NCBI GenBank assembly: GCA_023376005.1 | Contig: CM042151.1 | Span: 78,452,696 to 78,516,695 of the forward strand | Reading direction: 5' to 3' | Origin: Doryteuthis pealeii | Lineage: Eukaryota; Mollusca; Cephalopoda; Myopsida; Loliginidae | DNA: 64,000 bases | Shown here: piece after piece, positions 1 to 11,215 of the stretch | Position numbering within the stretch: the stretch's first letter is position 1 | How the letters are laid out: each line of letters opens with the position of its first letter | Notes under the pieces: model-generated | The model's input: the letters and a program-made list of their open reading frames with translations, nothing else | What the model was told of the DNA's origin: nothing | Database searches by the model: none | Program-made: the position numbers and the translations under genes

Positions 1-274
1 AACCAAACAGTGATGAAAGAATATAAAACAATAAAATAAAAATAATCCAAAGAAAACTTGAGGCAGTAATTATAATGTAAACATGAGTTGTTATTAAACA
101 AATAAACACATTTAAGAAAGGAACGGAAAAAGCAAAGAAGTGTTGAATTTTCTCAGATAGACTCGGGTAAAAAAAAAAATTATGAGAATGCCAGTTTCAA
201 GAGATGTATAGGGAATATGAAATGAGGAGATGAAGAGAAATAACAAGACACAACTGTTTTGAAGTATAGCTCAA
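1..274. other. AT-rich sequence, nothing recognised
   Basis: No open frame with recognisable protein similarity, no structured repeat and no splice-like signal stands out here. It is low-complexity A-rich sequence leading into the direct-repeat block that follows. Confidence 0.5.
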
Positions 275-600
275 GACTTTATTAATCTGCCCGTTAAGTC
301 TGAATGCTAGCGTCCAGATGCTTAGAACTTTTTATCTATTTAATTTTTATTTAATTCAAATCCCCACAATACATCCCCACCCAAGTAGCGGAGCTACGGT
401 AAGGATGCATCAGTGAGTTTTTTTTTTTAAGGTGTATAGGAGACTTTATTCTTTAGACCGTTAAGTCTGAACGCTAACGTCCAGACGCTCCATTTTGATT
501 TAATTTAAATCCCCACAGATGCAATTACACAAAAGTTTTTTTGTTTTTTTTAAGGTGTATAAGAGACTTTATTACACAGATGCAATTACACAAAATGCAA
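275..600. repeat. Direct-repeat block (unit about 48 bp, 167 bp apart)
   Basis: Positions 275-322 and 442-489 are clearly homologous: both begin GACTTTATT and contain CGTTAAGTCTGAA and CGTCCAGA. A third partial start, again preceded by AAGGTGTATA, lies at about 553-573. The 17-mer GATGCAATTACACAAAA occurs at 518 and again at 579. This may be the decayed end of a retroelement or a nested tandem duplication. No coding potential is visible. Confidence 0.55.
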
Positions 601-1075
601 GAAATTTGAAGATACAGCAAAGTTTTGAAGAAACCACTAAATTAATGATGTGGGTATCAAGTGGCCTAAGAATTGTCTTGTTGCTAGTCAGGTTTCAACC
701 AATGAGTCTTAGGGGCCTGTTACCTTTGTACATGCATAAGGCAACAAGTGGTTGACTTTGGGCTGAAAAACAAAGACTTGAAATGATTCAAGAACAATGC
801 CCAAGTACTCGATTTGCAAGACTGAGGGTGCGGAACAGGTCAGCCTTTATTGGAAGCATGAAAGGACTTGAAATTGTGATATGCAGAAAAGTATTTTCAC
901 TATGGTTCAATTGGTAGGATAGTTTGCTGTTTGAAGATCTTTGTACTGTAACCACATTAATTAAATGCAGAGCAACTGCATTTGGTTGGAATGATGAAGT
1001 AATGGACACCCTCCCTTAAATTAATTTAAAAAAAAAAAAAAAACAACATTTTTTAATAATTTATTAGAATATAGT
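601..1075. other. No gene recognised
   Basis: Short open frames on both strands show no recognisable protein features. The sequence is of more even composition than its surroundings but I cannot assign it to any repeat family seen elsewhere in the window. Confidence 0.4.
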
Positions 1076-1119
1076 ACATACCAATTAAAAAAAAAAGTTT
1101 TCAAATAATAATATTATGA

Positions 1120-1701
1120 CATGTTTTTAACAGCATGGCCGCCATCACCTGTGAGAGACGCCTGCGCTGGCTTGGCCATGTCAGGAGGATGAACAAAGGC
1201 CGCATCCCAAAAGAGCTACTGTACGGTGAACTAGTGGAGGGCACCCGGCCAGCAGGGAGACCACGCCTACGCTTCAAAGATGTCTGCAAGAGAGACCTGA
1301 AGACATGCCGCATCGACATAGACACGTGGAGGCTTGTGCGGAAAACCATGCAACCTGGCGCCTCCTTGTCAGGCAGGGAACAAAAAGAAGTGAAGTAGAG
1401 TGGAAGAGAGCTGCCACAGAAAAAAGAGCTAAAAGGAGAAACAGCAGCACCCCCAACACCTACAGGAAGCATCACCTTTTGTTTGCACCCATTGCACCAG
1501 AGACTGCCATTCGAGGATCGGTCTGTTCAGCCACTCACGTGGCTGTGTGAGTGAAAAACAAAACAGAAAAAACAACAAAACAAAAAGACAACAAAACAGA
1601 AAAAACAACAAAACAAAAAACAAAACAAAAAAAAAAAAACACTAATAAACAATAAACAAAAAACTACGCGATTGTCTAAAATAGACGGAAGGTTGCCAAC
1701 A
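1120..1701 (+). mobile_element. 5'-truncated non-LTR retrotransposon with 44-bp target-site duplication
   Basis: The insert is bracketed by two identical 44-bp direct repeats, 1076-1119 and 1702-1745, each containing an A10 run followed by GTTTTCAAATAATAATATT. The insert carries the C-terminal end of a LINE polyprotein and then an A/C-rich tail. It ends with a 3' motif (TCTAAAATAGACGGAAGGTTG) that is also present, diverged, at 30.84 kb and 9.64 kb on the opposite strand. A severely 5'-truncated copy with a long target-site duplication is the expected product of target-primed reverse transcription. The perfect duplication implies a fairly recent insertion. Confidence 0.85.
1135..1545 (+). pseudogene. 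LINE reverse-transcriptase C-terminal fragment (frameshifted)
   Basis: The frame starting at 1135 reads RRLRWLGHVRRM, then RIPKELLYGELVEGTRPAGR and LRFKDVCKRDLK, a motif series typical of the C-terminus of animal LINE endonuclease-reverse transcriptases. The continuation moves to a second frame (TEKRAKRRNSSTPNTYRKH) and then a third, which holds the terminal CxxCxRDCHSRIGLFSHSRGC cysteine/histidine motif at about 1484-1546. Two frameshifts within 400 bp show it is dead. The endonuclease and catalytic palm are absent, so the element is truncated. Clade not assigned. Confidence 0.85.
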
Positions 1702-1799
1702 ACATACCAATTAAAAAAAAAAGTTTTCAAATAATAATATTATGATATATTTTTGGCACATTTTATTTCCAATTTTATTAATTTTTTATTAAAAAACTA

Positions 1800-2310
1800 C
1801 TGCGTTGTATGTTATATAATTTCTTTGATATAGTTATTTAGACTTTTATCTTTATAGAAAAAAGTAAAAAGGTCTTCTGATGGGTCATTTTTTTTATCTC
1901 ATAAAATAGGGGTGTAGACCTCGCAAAAAAATATTTCCCCTAATATATTTTAGGAAAAAACTATTTCAGATATATTTACATCCAAATGTTAACATTTATG
2001 GAAATTTTCATGAAAATCAGACTATTAATTGATTTTTCATAGAATTTTTTAAAAAACCTCTTATTGTAACTTGTTTTTAGCTACATTAAATTTCAGTTGA
2101 TTTAACAGTGCAAAAATGAAAACATTGTTTTTCAATCATAATTTTCATTATTTCCGTAAGCTGAAAAAATTTTTTTTAAGTCATCAGGAGTTTGTTTAAT
2201 GTTTCTTCTTTCGAATAGAAAAAAATTTTCAGGAAAATATTAATTTTTCTGCAAGTTTCATTGTGTTAAATATAGGGGGGGGGGGGATTTCACGGGGTAA
2301 AATTGGTGGT
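1800..2310 (+). repeat. Interspersed repeat R1 (copy also at 19.37-19.79 kb)
   Basis: About 400 bp is alignable by eye with 19,375-19,790: shared pieces include CTTTATAGAAAAAAG, CTACATTAAATTTCA, CATAATTTTCATTATTTCC and ATCAGGA...TTAATGTTTCTTC. The end (TTTCATTGTGTTAAATATAGGGG) matches 20,250-20,275 and, inverted, 19,135-19,160. No coding capacity is seen. The copy here lacks the 400-bp foldback that interrupts the 19.8-kb copy, so it serves as the empty site. Confidence 0.6.
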
Positions 2311-2659
2311 ACCTACTAAAGGGAATATGTGAAAGCTGGGGTTTATGAGGTAAATGTCCACGGTATAGGTCCAAGTAATGGCTGAGGTCACAGACATATT
2401 GAGGCTGGGACCGCAGTGAAAGTAGCACGTATTACTCAGAATAATGCTATTTTAACACGGGCTAGAAGACAATATACCTTACTGAGAGTAGAGGCAACAA
2501 TAAAGTGTAGGGGAAATAAACAATAATACACAATAATACAAAGGTAGTAAGAGGCTAATAAGCAAAAAAATACTAAAAGGGACAATGGTCTTAACATGAG
2601 GAAACAGCAAGGCTACGGGAAGGAGTATATTTGCAATAGAATATATTAGTGATACCCAA
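2311..2659. other. No gene recognised
   Basis: Mixed-composition sequence following a G-run at about 2,275-2,287. I see no recognisable coding motif and no counterpart elsewhere in the window. Confidence 0.4.
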
Positions 2660-4732
2660 AATGAGACTAAAGTACATTTCTGACAAAATGACTTTAGCCC
2701 CACCCCCTACAGAAAATAATTTACCAAAAATCAGGGAATTATCGGATTTTATTGAAATTTTCAGTGTTTATGTATCAATGAATGATCTTTATAATGCATT
2801 ACTTATTTCATTTCAAAACTTTCTCATTTTTTTCAGGTCACTTATTTTTAAAAAGAAGTTACGCCCCCAACATAAGGGGGGGGGCCTTATGTTGGGGGCG
2901 TAACTTCTTTTTTTTTAAGTTGGTCTTTCCGTTTTCTAATTACAGTATAAATAAAGAGATATAAGATCGAAGTTATGAATAGAAACAAAAAAAAAATTTT
3001 ACGGTGGCTTTTCTATGAGAAAATAAGTACCGAAAATCGAAAAATAAATTGAAAAAATAAATAATAAATTTTTTGGAGATTTCTTTTTTCCTCATTTCGA
3101 TAATTATTTAATTGGCTATTATTTTATAAAAGAAAAAGTTATACATCGATATTTTTTCTGCTTAAAAAGTGGGGGTACATTTTCAATAGAGTTTTTCTTC
3201 AAAACGTATACTTTAAAAAAAAAAAAAACAAGGTTTGCATTAAGTAGATATTTATTTCTAGAATCAAAAAATATAACATTTTAAACTTAACATCAGGCTT
3301 TTCTAGGGAGTAGCAAAAAAAATCGGATACTATGAGTTTTAAAAGTGAATTAAGAATAATTAAATCTATTATTTAAGGTTAAACTTTGTCTAAATCGATA
3401 AGTAGTAGCATAAGAACCATCATTAAAAAAGAAAAATATAATTACATATGCAGTTTATTTTTAAAAGATTTAAAACAATTTGTTTTGGTCAATTTCGACG
3501 CCATCCGCCATTCAGCCTCTCTTTCGATGGTTTTAAGTGCTTGTTTACAATTTTACTGTAACATTCGCATTTGCAAAAAAATTTACCAAAAATCAGGTAA
3601 TTATCCAATTTTAATGAAATTTTCAGTATTGATTTAACAATTAATGAATTTTATAATGCATCAGTTATTTTATTTCAAAACTTTAATTTAGTATTTTTGC
3701 TATGAAAAATTAATATATAAAATTCATTTAAAATATGAAAATCCTGATGTTAAGTTTAAAATGTTCTATTTTTAGATTCTAAAAATAAATATCTACTTAA
3801 TGCAAACCTTATTTTAGGTGCCAAAAGTAATAAGTTTTGAAGAAAAACTCGATTGAAAATGTACCCCTCCCCTTTTTAAGAAGAAAAAACAACGATGCAT
3901 AATTTTTTCTTTTATAAAATAATAGCCAATTAAATAATTATCGAAATGAGTAAAATGAAATCTCCAAAAATTAATTATTCATTATTTTTTTATATTTTAT
4001 TTTTCGATTTTCGGTACTTATTTTCTCATAGAAGCGTAACTGTAAAAAAAAATTTTGTTTGTTTCTATTCATAACTTCGGTCTTTTATCTCATTATTTAT
4101 ACTGTAATTAGTATCAAATATGATCAACTTGCAAAACATTTTACATCCCCAACATATGGGGGGTCAAAATTAAGTGACCTGAAAAAAATTAGAAAGTTTT
4201 GAAATAAAATAAATAATGCATTATAAAGATCATTTATTGACACATAAACACTGAAAATTTCATTAAAATCCGATGATTTCCTGATTTTTGGTTAATTATT
4301 TTCTGTAGGTGAGGCTAAAGTCATTTTGTCAAAAAACACATATTAGCCTCGGTTTGCCAGTCCCTAGGCTTTTCACATTTTAAATGAATTTTATATATTA
4401 ATTTTTCATAGCAAAGATACTAAATTAATGTTTTGAAATAAAATAACTGATGCATTATAAAATTCATTAATCGATAAATCAATACTGAAAATTTCATTAA
4501 AATCGGATAATTACCTGATTTTTGGTAATTTTTTTTCCATCCCAAATGTTATTTCAAAATTGTAAACAAGTGCCTAAAACCATTGAAAAAGAGGCAAAAT
4601 GGCGGATCGCATCGAAATTGACCAAAACAAATTGTTTTAAATCTATTAAAAATAAACTGCATATGTAATGAATCATTACATATGCAGTTTATTTTTAATA
4701 GATTTAAAACAATTTGTTTTGGTCAATTTCGA
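2660..4732. repeat. Composite foldback built from one ~0.93-kb element (BA element)
   Basis: A complete copy of the element lies at about 3,440-4,368 (+) and matches 52,113-53,028, starting ATTACATATGCAG and ending TTTGCCAGTCCCT. It is flanked by partial inverted copies: its 3' part reversed at about 2,660-3,310, and its 5' part reversed at about 4,375-4,671, followed by a forward 5' stub at 4,673-4,740. The order is 3'(-), full(+), 5'(-), 5'(+). A GC-rich inner hairpin (GTTACGCCCCCAACATAAGG and its complement) occurs at about 2,861-2,910. No protein is encoded. Confidence 0.7.
4612..4732. repeat. Perfect 60-bp inverted repeat, 1-nt spacer
   Basis: Left arm 4,612-4,671 and right arm 4,673-4,732 are exact reverse complements around A4672. 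It is a head-to-head junction of two copies of the BA element at their 5' termini. The DNA could extrude a long hairpin. Confidence 0.95.
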
Positions 4733-6350
4733 AGAATAAAAATATTACTAAATACTAGGCATGTGCAAACTGGTAGCCATTTTGAAAGTCTGTTTACTTG
4801 TAAAAAATATCTTAAAACGTCAATAAAAATTGGAAAATTAACTTTTTACTGTTTTCTTTTACGTTTAATATAAAGAACAATTCCAAGTTTATGGGTTATA
4901 AAAAAGAAAAAACACAATTTCTCTCACATAAAACCTAAATTTTTGCATTTTAAAGTAAATCGGCTCAAGTCCGCGCAAGAACGCGCATTTGTTGACAAGT
5001 TATCGGATCTTGACGTGTGCACTTTTTCTTCGTATGGATAGGCACACGAATAAAAAAAATTTCTGAAGCAAAAAACAAATTACTAATTTAGCATTTCCTT
5101 GATGCCTCACGATTTAACTCTTAATATTATTGAAAAAGAGAGTTGGGAAAATAAAAATTAGAATGTTAGAAATTATTTATAATAAAATTCTATAATAATA
5201 TTCTTTTTTTTCCGATACATCTATTAAATTATTATTAATAATTTAATAAAGTATATATCTATTAATAATTCATGAAAGTATATAAAACATTACATACCTT
5301 AAAGGTGAAGTTCTTTATTCAATTTTGTAGTTTTAAAAGTTTTTAATTTATTCCATGATGAAAAAATCTTTATTTAAATAGTCTGCCCCTATTTCAAATT
5401 TTGTAAACTCGCAATCTTAAATAAAATAAAAAGTTAATTTACCTTCAGAATTTTGACTGAACGGTAATATCTGCTTTCTGTATATACACGGGAGAATTAT
5501 TTGTTTCCAAATAAAATAATAAATTTCTTCAAACACTGTTTGGTTTCTCTTTCACTTCACAGAGTATAAATATGTAGGCGTCACGTATTTGAACTTGTTT
5601 ACCCATAACACATCAGTGAAAATGACAAATACGTTTTTTTTCCATTACAGGCTTCCGTAATCATTCTCACAACAACTTTTAATTCAAACATTATTTTCAA
5701 AAATTCATAAAAATAAGAATAGACATATATTATGTCATTATTTTTAGCGAGATATGTTTATACAATATTTTCTTTGATTAATGAATACGATTTTGTTATA
5801 CATTAAACAAAAGTATTTATTTTACATTTTATAAATTTTTTAAAAATCTCTGAAAAATAAAATAAAAATGTACACAATACGAACTTTTAATATAAAATTC
5901 TTTTGAAAATAATCTAACAATTAAAAAAAAAAAAAAAAAAAAAGATACATATATTTTTTCTTATTTACGAGATTTTAAGTTTCAATGTTTAAGATGCCCT
6001 ATTTCCAAAACCGATTTATTAGCGAATTATCTTTTTGTATATATGTTATGTCATTACATTGTCTTTATAAAAATGTAAAATTTATTTATATCCAAAAAAA
6101 AAAAAAAAAAGATATTTGTTGGGGGATCAATACGCGAAACAAAAACTAACGAAAAAAATTATTAGTCTTTTCAATTTAGTGAAAATTTATTTACAAAAAA
6201 GTTCATCTTTTATTACTTCATAAACCGAAAGTTTTATTAGAATCGGCTCGTTAGTTTATTTTATATGATTTTTAGAAGAATTTCCTGTGATCACCCTTTT
6301 ATATAGTAGGCGAGAATTTGCACATGGCTACTAAATACTAATGATATTTT
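4733..6350. other. AT-rich spacer, no gene recognised
   Basis: Over 1.6 kb of strongly AT-rich sequence with long A runs (for example 5,923-5,943 and 6,094-6,109). No open frame above noise, no recognisable transposon terminus and no splice or promoter arrangement was found. The last 8 bp (GATATTTT, 6,343-6,350) form the target-site duplication of the element that follows. Confidence 0.5.
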
Positions 6351-7347
6351 GGCGGACCTGAACTTTCAGAACCCCCCCATCTAAATTTTTGTTTTTAATT
6401 TTTTTCTTCTTCTTTCAATGGATTATTATCGATTGCACATCAATCTATCAGACTGTGAAAAAAAATTCAAAAAAGTTATTTATTTTTCGAGTTTTCAGGG
6501 GTGCTCAATTCCCCGTATAAGTTTATCGTAAATTGATCCCCCATATCGGAACCGCTAAAAAAAAAAAAAATTATTTATTTTTCCTTCAATGGATTATTAT
6601 CGATTACACACCAATCTATCAGATTTTTTTAAAAAATTCCTGAAAGTTCTTTATTTTTTGAGTTTTCAGGGGTGCTCATTTCTCCGTATAAGTTTATAGT
6701 AAATTGATCCCCCATATCGGAACCACTCGAAAGGAAACTGGCGCAAAGGTGTCAAAGTTAGGGTGGCCCAGAAAAAACAGAACCGAATTTTTTTTTTTTT
6801 CCCCATTAAACTAACCTTAAACACCAACCCCAACCCCTTAACCCTAACCCTAACCCCCCTAGTTAAAATTAACAGTTTTATTACAAAATTTGTGGGTTCT
6901 GTTTTTTCTGTGTCACCTTAATTTTGACACTTTAGTGCAAATTCAGCCCAACTGTTAGGATAGAGCTGTTCCGATATGGGGGATCAATTTACTATAAACT
7001 TATACGGAGAAATGAGCACCTCTGAAAACTCAAAAAAATAAATAACTTTTTAGAATTTTTTTTTTTTACAATCTGATAGATTGGTGTGTAAACGATAATA
7101 ATCCATTGAAGAAAAAGAAAAGAAATTACAAAGAAAAATATTTTTCAGCGGTTCCGATATGAGGGATCGGTTTACGATAAACTTATACGGGGATCTGAGC
7201 ACGCCTCAAAACTCGAAAAATAAATAACTTTTTTGAATTTTTTTTTTACAATCGGATAGATTGGTGTGCAATTGATATTAATCCGTTGAAAAAAAAAGTT
7301 TAAAAAAAATTTTTGGGGGGGGGGGGTCTGAAAAGTTCAAGTCCGCC
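6351..7347. mobile_element. 997-bp foldback (MITE-like) element with 8-bp TSD and telomere-like core
   Basis: The ends are inverted: GGCGGACCTGAACTTTCAG at the left and its complement, with few changes, ending GTCCGCC at 7,347. Both sides are flanked by GATATTTT (6,343-6,350 and 7,348-7,355), a perfect 8-bp target-site duplication. Each arm holds two direct copies of a ~145-bp module (cores such as CCCCCATATCGGAAC), so modules run forward, forward, reverse, reverse. The centre (about 6,822-6,858) contains CCAACCCC and CCCTAACCCTAACCC. No transposase is present, so it would be non-autonomous. An 8-bp duplication fits hAT, P or Merlin-type transposases. Confidence 0.85.
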
Positions 7348-8054
7348 GATATTTTTATTTTTTTAAATGATCGTCATTATGTTACTATTTATCATTTTAG
7401 ACAAAAGTTTGACCTTAAATAATAGATTTAATTAATTTTAATTAGTTTTTAAAAAGCTAGTAACCAACAAATTTGGGTATCTCTAGAATATATAATACAA
7501 AATATCTAAAGGGAGCTTCGATAAAGAAGGAGACGGTAGAAAAGACAGTAAACAATAGTAGCTAGGTAGCATATAACTTAGGGAAAAGAAAGATAGTGTT
7601 TACTCTCTTACCGTATTGCATAGAATCATTAGAGATGGAGAGGAACTTATACACGTCCACTCAGACGATGTTAAGGTTCCGAAAGGAATTAAAAATCCCG
7701 CTTAGTCATAAAACCGGAAGTACCGGTGTACTAGCAAAAACGTACACTAAGTACGAAGATACCGGCGTGGGGGGAGAAAACGAGAGAAATCTAAGTCTAA
7801 GGGAGAGAACTCGTACGGGTAAATTCTCACTGGACGAGCCAAGACAGTCACATAATCTTCTCAACATACCTGAATATTTTTTGTGATAGGAGATAAGCGG
7901 ACATACAAGTGCTTTTTTCTGCTGCTTCCAGAATTTGTACAGGACAGCACGCAGCATCATTGAATAGTTCCCATCTGGCTTTTTTTTTCTTCAATCATTT
8001 CATTAAAGTCAAAGTGGTGTAGCCATACTGTAACAGTGATGCAACTACAGCTTG
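7348..8054. other. No gene recognised; one orphan 96-codon frame
   Basis: A 96-codon plus-strand frame at 7,596-7,886 is locally richer in G/C and in charged residues than neighbouring noise frames. I recognise no domain, signal peptide or membrane segment in it, and its antisense strand is also open for 84 codons. It is probably part of an unidentified repeat. The rest of the stretch is AT-rich and featureless. Confidence 0.35.
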
Positions 8055-8325
8055 GATGTTTATGTGTTTTAAACAAAATTGAGATATCTCTATCCTAGAT
8101 GACAAGACTTTGAAATCAGTAGACCAGTGCACATATCTCATTCATAGAAAGCGATGTCAATATATGCACAGAAAAGGCATGGACTACTATAGATAGATTC
8201 TCGATCATATGGAAATCTGATCTCTTTTAAAAGATAAAGCAAGAATTCTTCCATGCTGTAGCCATACTGTGCTACTGTATGGCTGTACCACTTGGACTTT
8301 AACAAAACGATTGGAAAAAACACTC
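8055..8325 (+). pseudogene. LINE reverse-transcriptase relic
   Basis: Conceptual translation with several frame changes gives short runs typical of a LINE RT thumb/C-terminal region: ESDVNIC, AWTTIDRFSIIWKSDL and KIKQEFFHAVA, then CYCMAVPLGL. The same region is better kept at 42,535-42,825 (STENDINIHIRKSWTAIDR and TWKSDL). Stops and indels show a dead fragment of roughly 270 bp. Confidence 0.7.
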
Positions 8326-8439
8326 ATTATAACTAATAACACAATTCAAAATACTTTTTGATTATCAAAAATTTCATTAGAACTTCAGATATCATAAATT
8401 TGCAGGTTTCTCAATATTTTGCTTCATGAATGAAGATTT

Positions 8440-8999
8440 GGACCAAGTAACCAATAAGCACCCCAGCTGGGAGCTGTTTTGAAAAGAATGCCTTTTGCTT
8501 TTCACCATAAACTCCCACTTGTTTGTTTATGAGCAACAGACGATTTTCTTTGCATTAGAATTTCACTGTAAGATTATTTTTTTTAAATTTCTTCATGTAT
8601 ATTTACAACCCTAAGTTATGTTTTTATACTAAAATTTTAATTTTTGATTTTGATTAAAAAAAATTAGTTATTTCCTGTTATTAATTCAATAGGAATTTTT
8701 TAAATCATAAAACTTTAAACAAAAGGCGCTTTTTTATATTAAAGACACATTTTTATATTAAAATAGTTTTTGTTTAATCAGAAGAGAAATGCAGATATGT
8801 TTATTTAAATGAAAATATTTTTTATTAACAAAATATTTTTATGTTTATCTAAATAAAAGGATGTTGTTCGGAAATGGTATCACACAATTTATAAAGTTTA
8901 TTTTCCATGCACCTCTCAATCACAACCAGAAGTGTACAGTGAAAAGCAAAAGGGTTCTTTTCAAAAGAGCTCCCAGCTGGTGTGCCTATTGGATACTTC
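8440..8999. mobile_element. 560-bp foldback element, 8-bp TSD GAAGATTT
   Basis: It begins GGACCAAGTAACC and its other end is the inverted equivalent; inner arm sequences such as AGCACCCCAGCTGGGAGCT are also inverted near 8,968-8,985. Identical 8-bp flanks GAAGATTT occur at 8,432-8,439 and 9,000-9,007. It belongs to the same family as the element at 24,541-25,050 (shared GCACCCCAGC and TTTTGAAA...CTTTTGCTTTTC). The interior is AT-rich and non-coding. The right terminus appears to have lost about four bases. Confidence 0.8.
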
Positions 9000-9039
9000 G
9001 AAGATTTATAAAAGCATTATTCAGTTGGTCTAAGCACAC

Positions 9040-9640
9040 TGGTGCATGATGAAGCCTGCTGTAATACAAACAAAATCTTTTGGTTGGTTGGTTGGTTGGT
9101 TGGCTGGTTGTTTTGTTTTATTGCATATCAACCCTTTTCAACCCATTTAATGCCAAATCAAGTCATTTGGATAAACAATGGACTCAGATTGCTCACAGTA
9201 CCTGCTGTTGCTTAAACACTCACCCAATTAAATACTGAACAGGTTTATTGCTGCTTAACTGAGTTTGAAAATTTATATGCATTTGCAGATGTTACTGAGG
9301 CCACTATTTTGATGGAATTTGTATGGTTTTTTGTCTTCTTTGCCCATTTCTCTTAATGTTGACACATTTTTATTTCATTAATTACCATTAGTTTTCTTTT
9401 TTTTTTTCCTTCATTGTGTGTTTAAAGGAATTGTTTAAATTGCTATAAATTGTCTATCATTCTGTTAAACCTACTGTAGTACAAACAAAATATTTTGATT
9501 GGTTGATGGTTTTGTTTTATAGCATATCAACCTTTTCCAGCTCATTTAATGCCAAAACAAGTCATTTTTATGAACAAAGGATTGAGTTTGCTTATAGTAC
9601 CTGCTGTTGCTTAAATGGTCACCCAATTAAGTTGGTTGGC
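9040..9640 (+). repeat. Direct repeat pair of an interspersed repeat (R5)
   Basis: Positions about 9,053-9,236 and 9,466-9,635 are diverged direct copies sharing GCATATCAACC, CATTTAATGCCAAA, CAAGTCATTT and TACCTGCTGTTGCTTAAA. Shorter pieces recur at 33,705-33,750 and its copy near 63,955-64,000, and inverted at about 25,500-25,545 and 42,450-42,490. The first copy contains a (GGTT)n run at 9,083-9,100. Function unknown; probably an old transposable element. Confidence 0.6.
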
Positions 9641-9913
9641 ATCCTTCCGTCTACTAAAGACGATGGCATAGAGTCCACTTTTTGGTATTTTTTTTTTTTC
9701 AATTTTATATCTGCAACTGTGTGAGTGGTTGAACGGCACAATTTTTGAATGGCAATCTCTGGAATCTCTGGTGCAGTGACAGCGAACACTTTGGGTGGCC
9801 AGGCCGGATGCCATCGTTAGGTCCGTCAATGCGGTGCAGAGTGGCATCCACTCTCCCAGCACCCCTCCTGCAGTTGGCATAGTGAGATTGTGTCCCGGTT
9901 GCTCGGAGGCCAC
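9641..9913 (-). pseudogene. LINE 3' end relic (minus strand)
   Basis: Reading the minus strand, the C-terminal motif RDSRDCHSKIVPFNHSHSC corresponds to the RDCHSRIGLFSHSRGC end of the element at 1.1-1.7 kb. Further along, the 3'-UTR motif of that family (equivalent to TCTAAAATAGACGGAAGGTTG) appears at about 9,645-9,670. The upstream coding part is heavily diverged. It is a dead, 5'-truncated copy. Confidence 0.7.
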
Positions 9914-10089
9914 ACTGTGTTCCTGGATAGGTGCAAGATTGAACAGCTTAACATCGGGGATCTAACAAAAAATTTTATCACTGTAATGATTAACATGATT
10001 TTTAATTATCAAAAGTTTGAAAAGCTGAAAATAGTGAAAATGTACAAATAATAAAAAATTGTCCCAGTAACAAACAGACATTAATTGAA

Positions 10090-10518
10090 CTAGCAAAATA
10101 AAAAAAACGCCCTCTGGGCGACGTAAAATAAATATTGCCTGAGGAGATGGGAGTTGAAAATTTAATATCAGAGAGCTTGTATCATAAGTAAAGTAAAATC
10201 ATAAAATTTATTAAAGGAGTAAAAATAGAATAAATTTATTAAAGGAGTAAAAAATATTAAAAAATTGAAATGGAAACTTCGTTCTGATAACTTTAAATAT
10301 ATATTAAAATAAAACAAACTATATATTGATAGATAATACCAGGTATGTATTTATCAAAACTTGTTTAAAAAACCAAGGAAGACTGTCTAACATTGCATGC
10401 TCAAATTTTGAGTGTATTTATTCTACGTTATGACGTTTTAGGTAGTGTGACGTAATCAGTGACGTCGTTTTTGTTACAGACAAAAACCGGAAGCGAATCA
10501 CCATTATTAATAGATGAA
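10090..10518 (-). repeat. Interspersed repeat R4, inverted copy
   Basis: About 430 bp, the reverse complement of the copies at 12,595-12,995 and 25,627-26,025. Landmarks are ACTAGCAAAATAAAA at the left, the GC-rich piece CGCCCTCTGGGCGACG, and CATTATTAATAGATG at the right. It contains CRE-like TGACGTC and TTACGTCA-type motifs near 10,443-10,466. No coding capacity. A partial, more diverged copy lies at 40,115-40,262. Confidence 0.75.
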
Positions 10519-10929
10519 GTACAATAAAACTTGAAAGAGAATATTTGTGTTAAAGAAAAAGTATTTTATAAGAGTATTAGATGAGTGAAAGAGTCCTAAT
10601 AATTCAAAGTCCTTTGTTTGTATGTGTAATGTGTCTTTTTTTTTTTTTAAATTCTCATAAGAGACAAACTACATATTTAATTTGGTGAAAATGTTCTTGA
10701 ATATATATGGGTTGTTTAAGCATGAATATGTTAAAGATATCTATAAACTGAAATGACTGACTAACTGTTGGACTGACTGCCAGTAAAGGTTTACTAGTTA
10801 CTTTTATACTGATTGGTAACTTTTTCAGACTTTTTCTCAATTGCTATTGATTAAAAAACTTAGTTTTTTGGTCACATGACTGCTCTCTACTATGTCTGCG
10901 ATTTTTGCTGAGTTGCCTTTGTAGTGAAA

Positions 10930-11215
10930 CTGGAAGTTCTTACTACGACGAATAAAAGTCAAGTGGCGAAAAGTAATGATCTGCACAAGAGGATTGCGCA
11001 GCCTGGTAAAAAGAAAAATTGAAACCAATATTTGTACTTTTTCGACCAATCAGAGACGTTCGCGCCTAAAAGAAGTTTACCAAGTAGATTCGGTTTGGAG
11101 TCTGCTTGTTTCTTATAAATAACGGAATTTTCGGATCCCAACCAGAAAGAATTTATTTGTCTAAACGAATCCACGACTTCCAGCGTAAGATAAAATCACA
11201 TTCACTTTTAAGAAG
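10930..11215 (+). promoter_or_regulatory. CCAAT/TATA promoter-like module with possible first exon (plus strand)
   Basis: This segment is clearly homologous, in opposite orientation, to 39,120-39,370. Shared features in order are TTGCGCAG (TCTGCGCAG in the other copy), ACCAATCAGAG (a CCAAT box), CGCCTAAAA.AAGTTTA, TATAAATAAC (a TATA box near 11,116) and a downstream AAG|GTA donor-like site near 11,213 followed by a CT-rich stretch. Such spacing is promoter-like. No gene lies downstream on this strand, so it may be an orphan copy. It sits between inverted R4 repeats. Confidence 0.5.

Noticed and set aside
1429..1730. Minus-strand frames of FFLFCF-type residues
   Set aside because: Antisense of the A/C-rich tail of the LINE insertion; low-complexity translation.
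6822..6858. A real telomere or fusion site
   Set aside because: The tract is only a few degenerate repeats and sits at the symmetric centre of a foldback element with a target-site duplication.
7596..7886. 96-codon plus-strand frame as a possible small gene
   Set aside because: No recognisable domain, no promoter or splice context, and the opposite strand is open as well; kept only as a note in the spacer entry.
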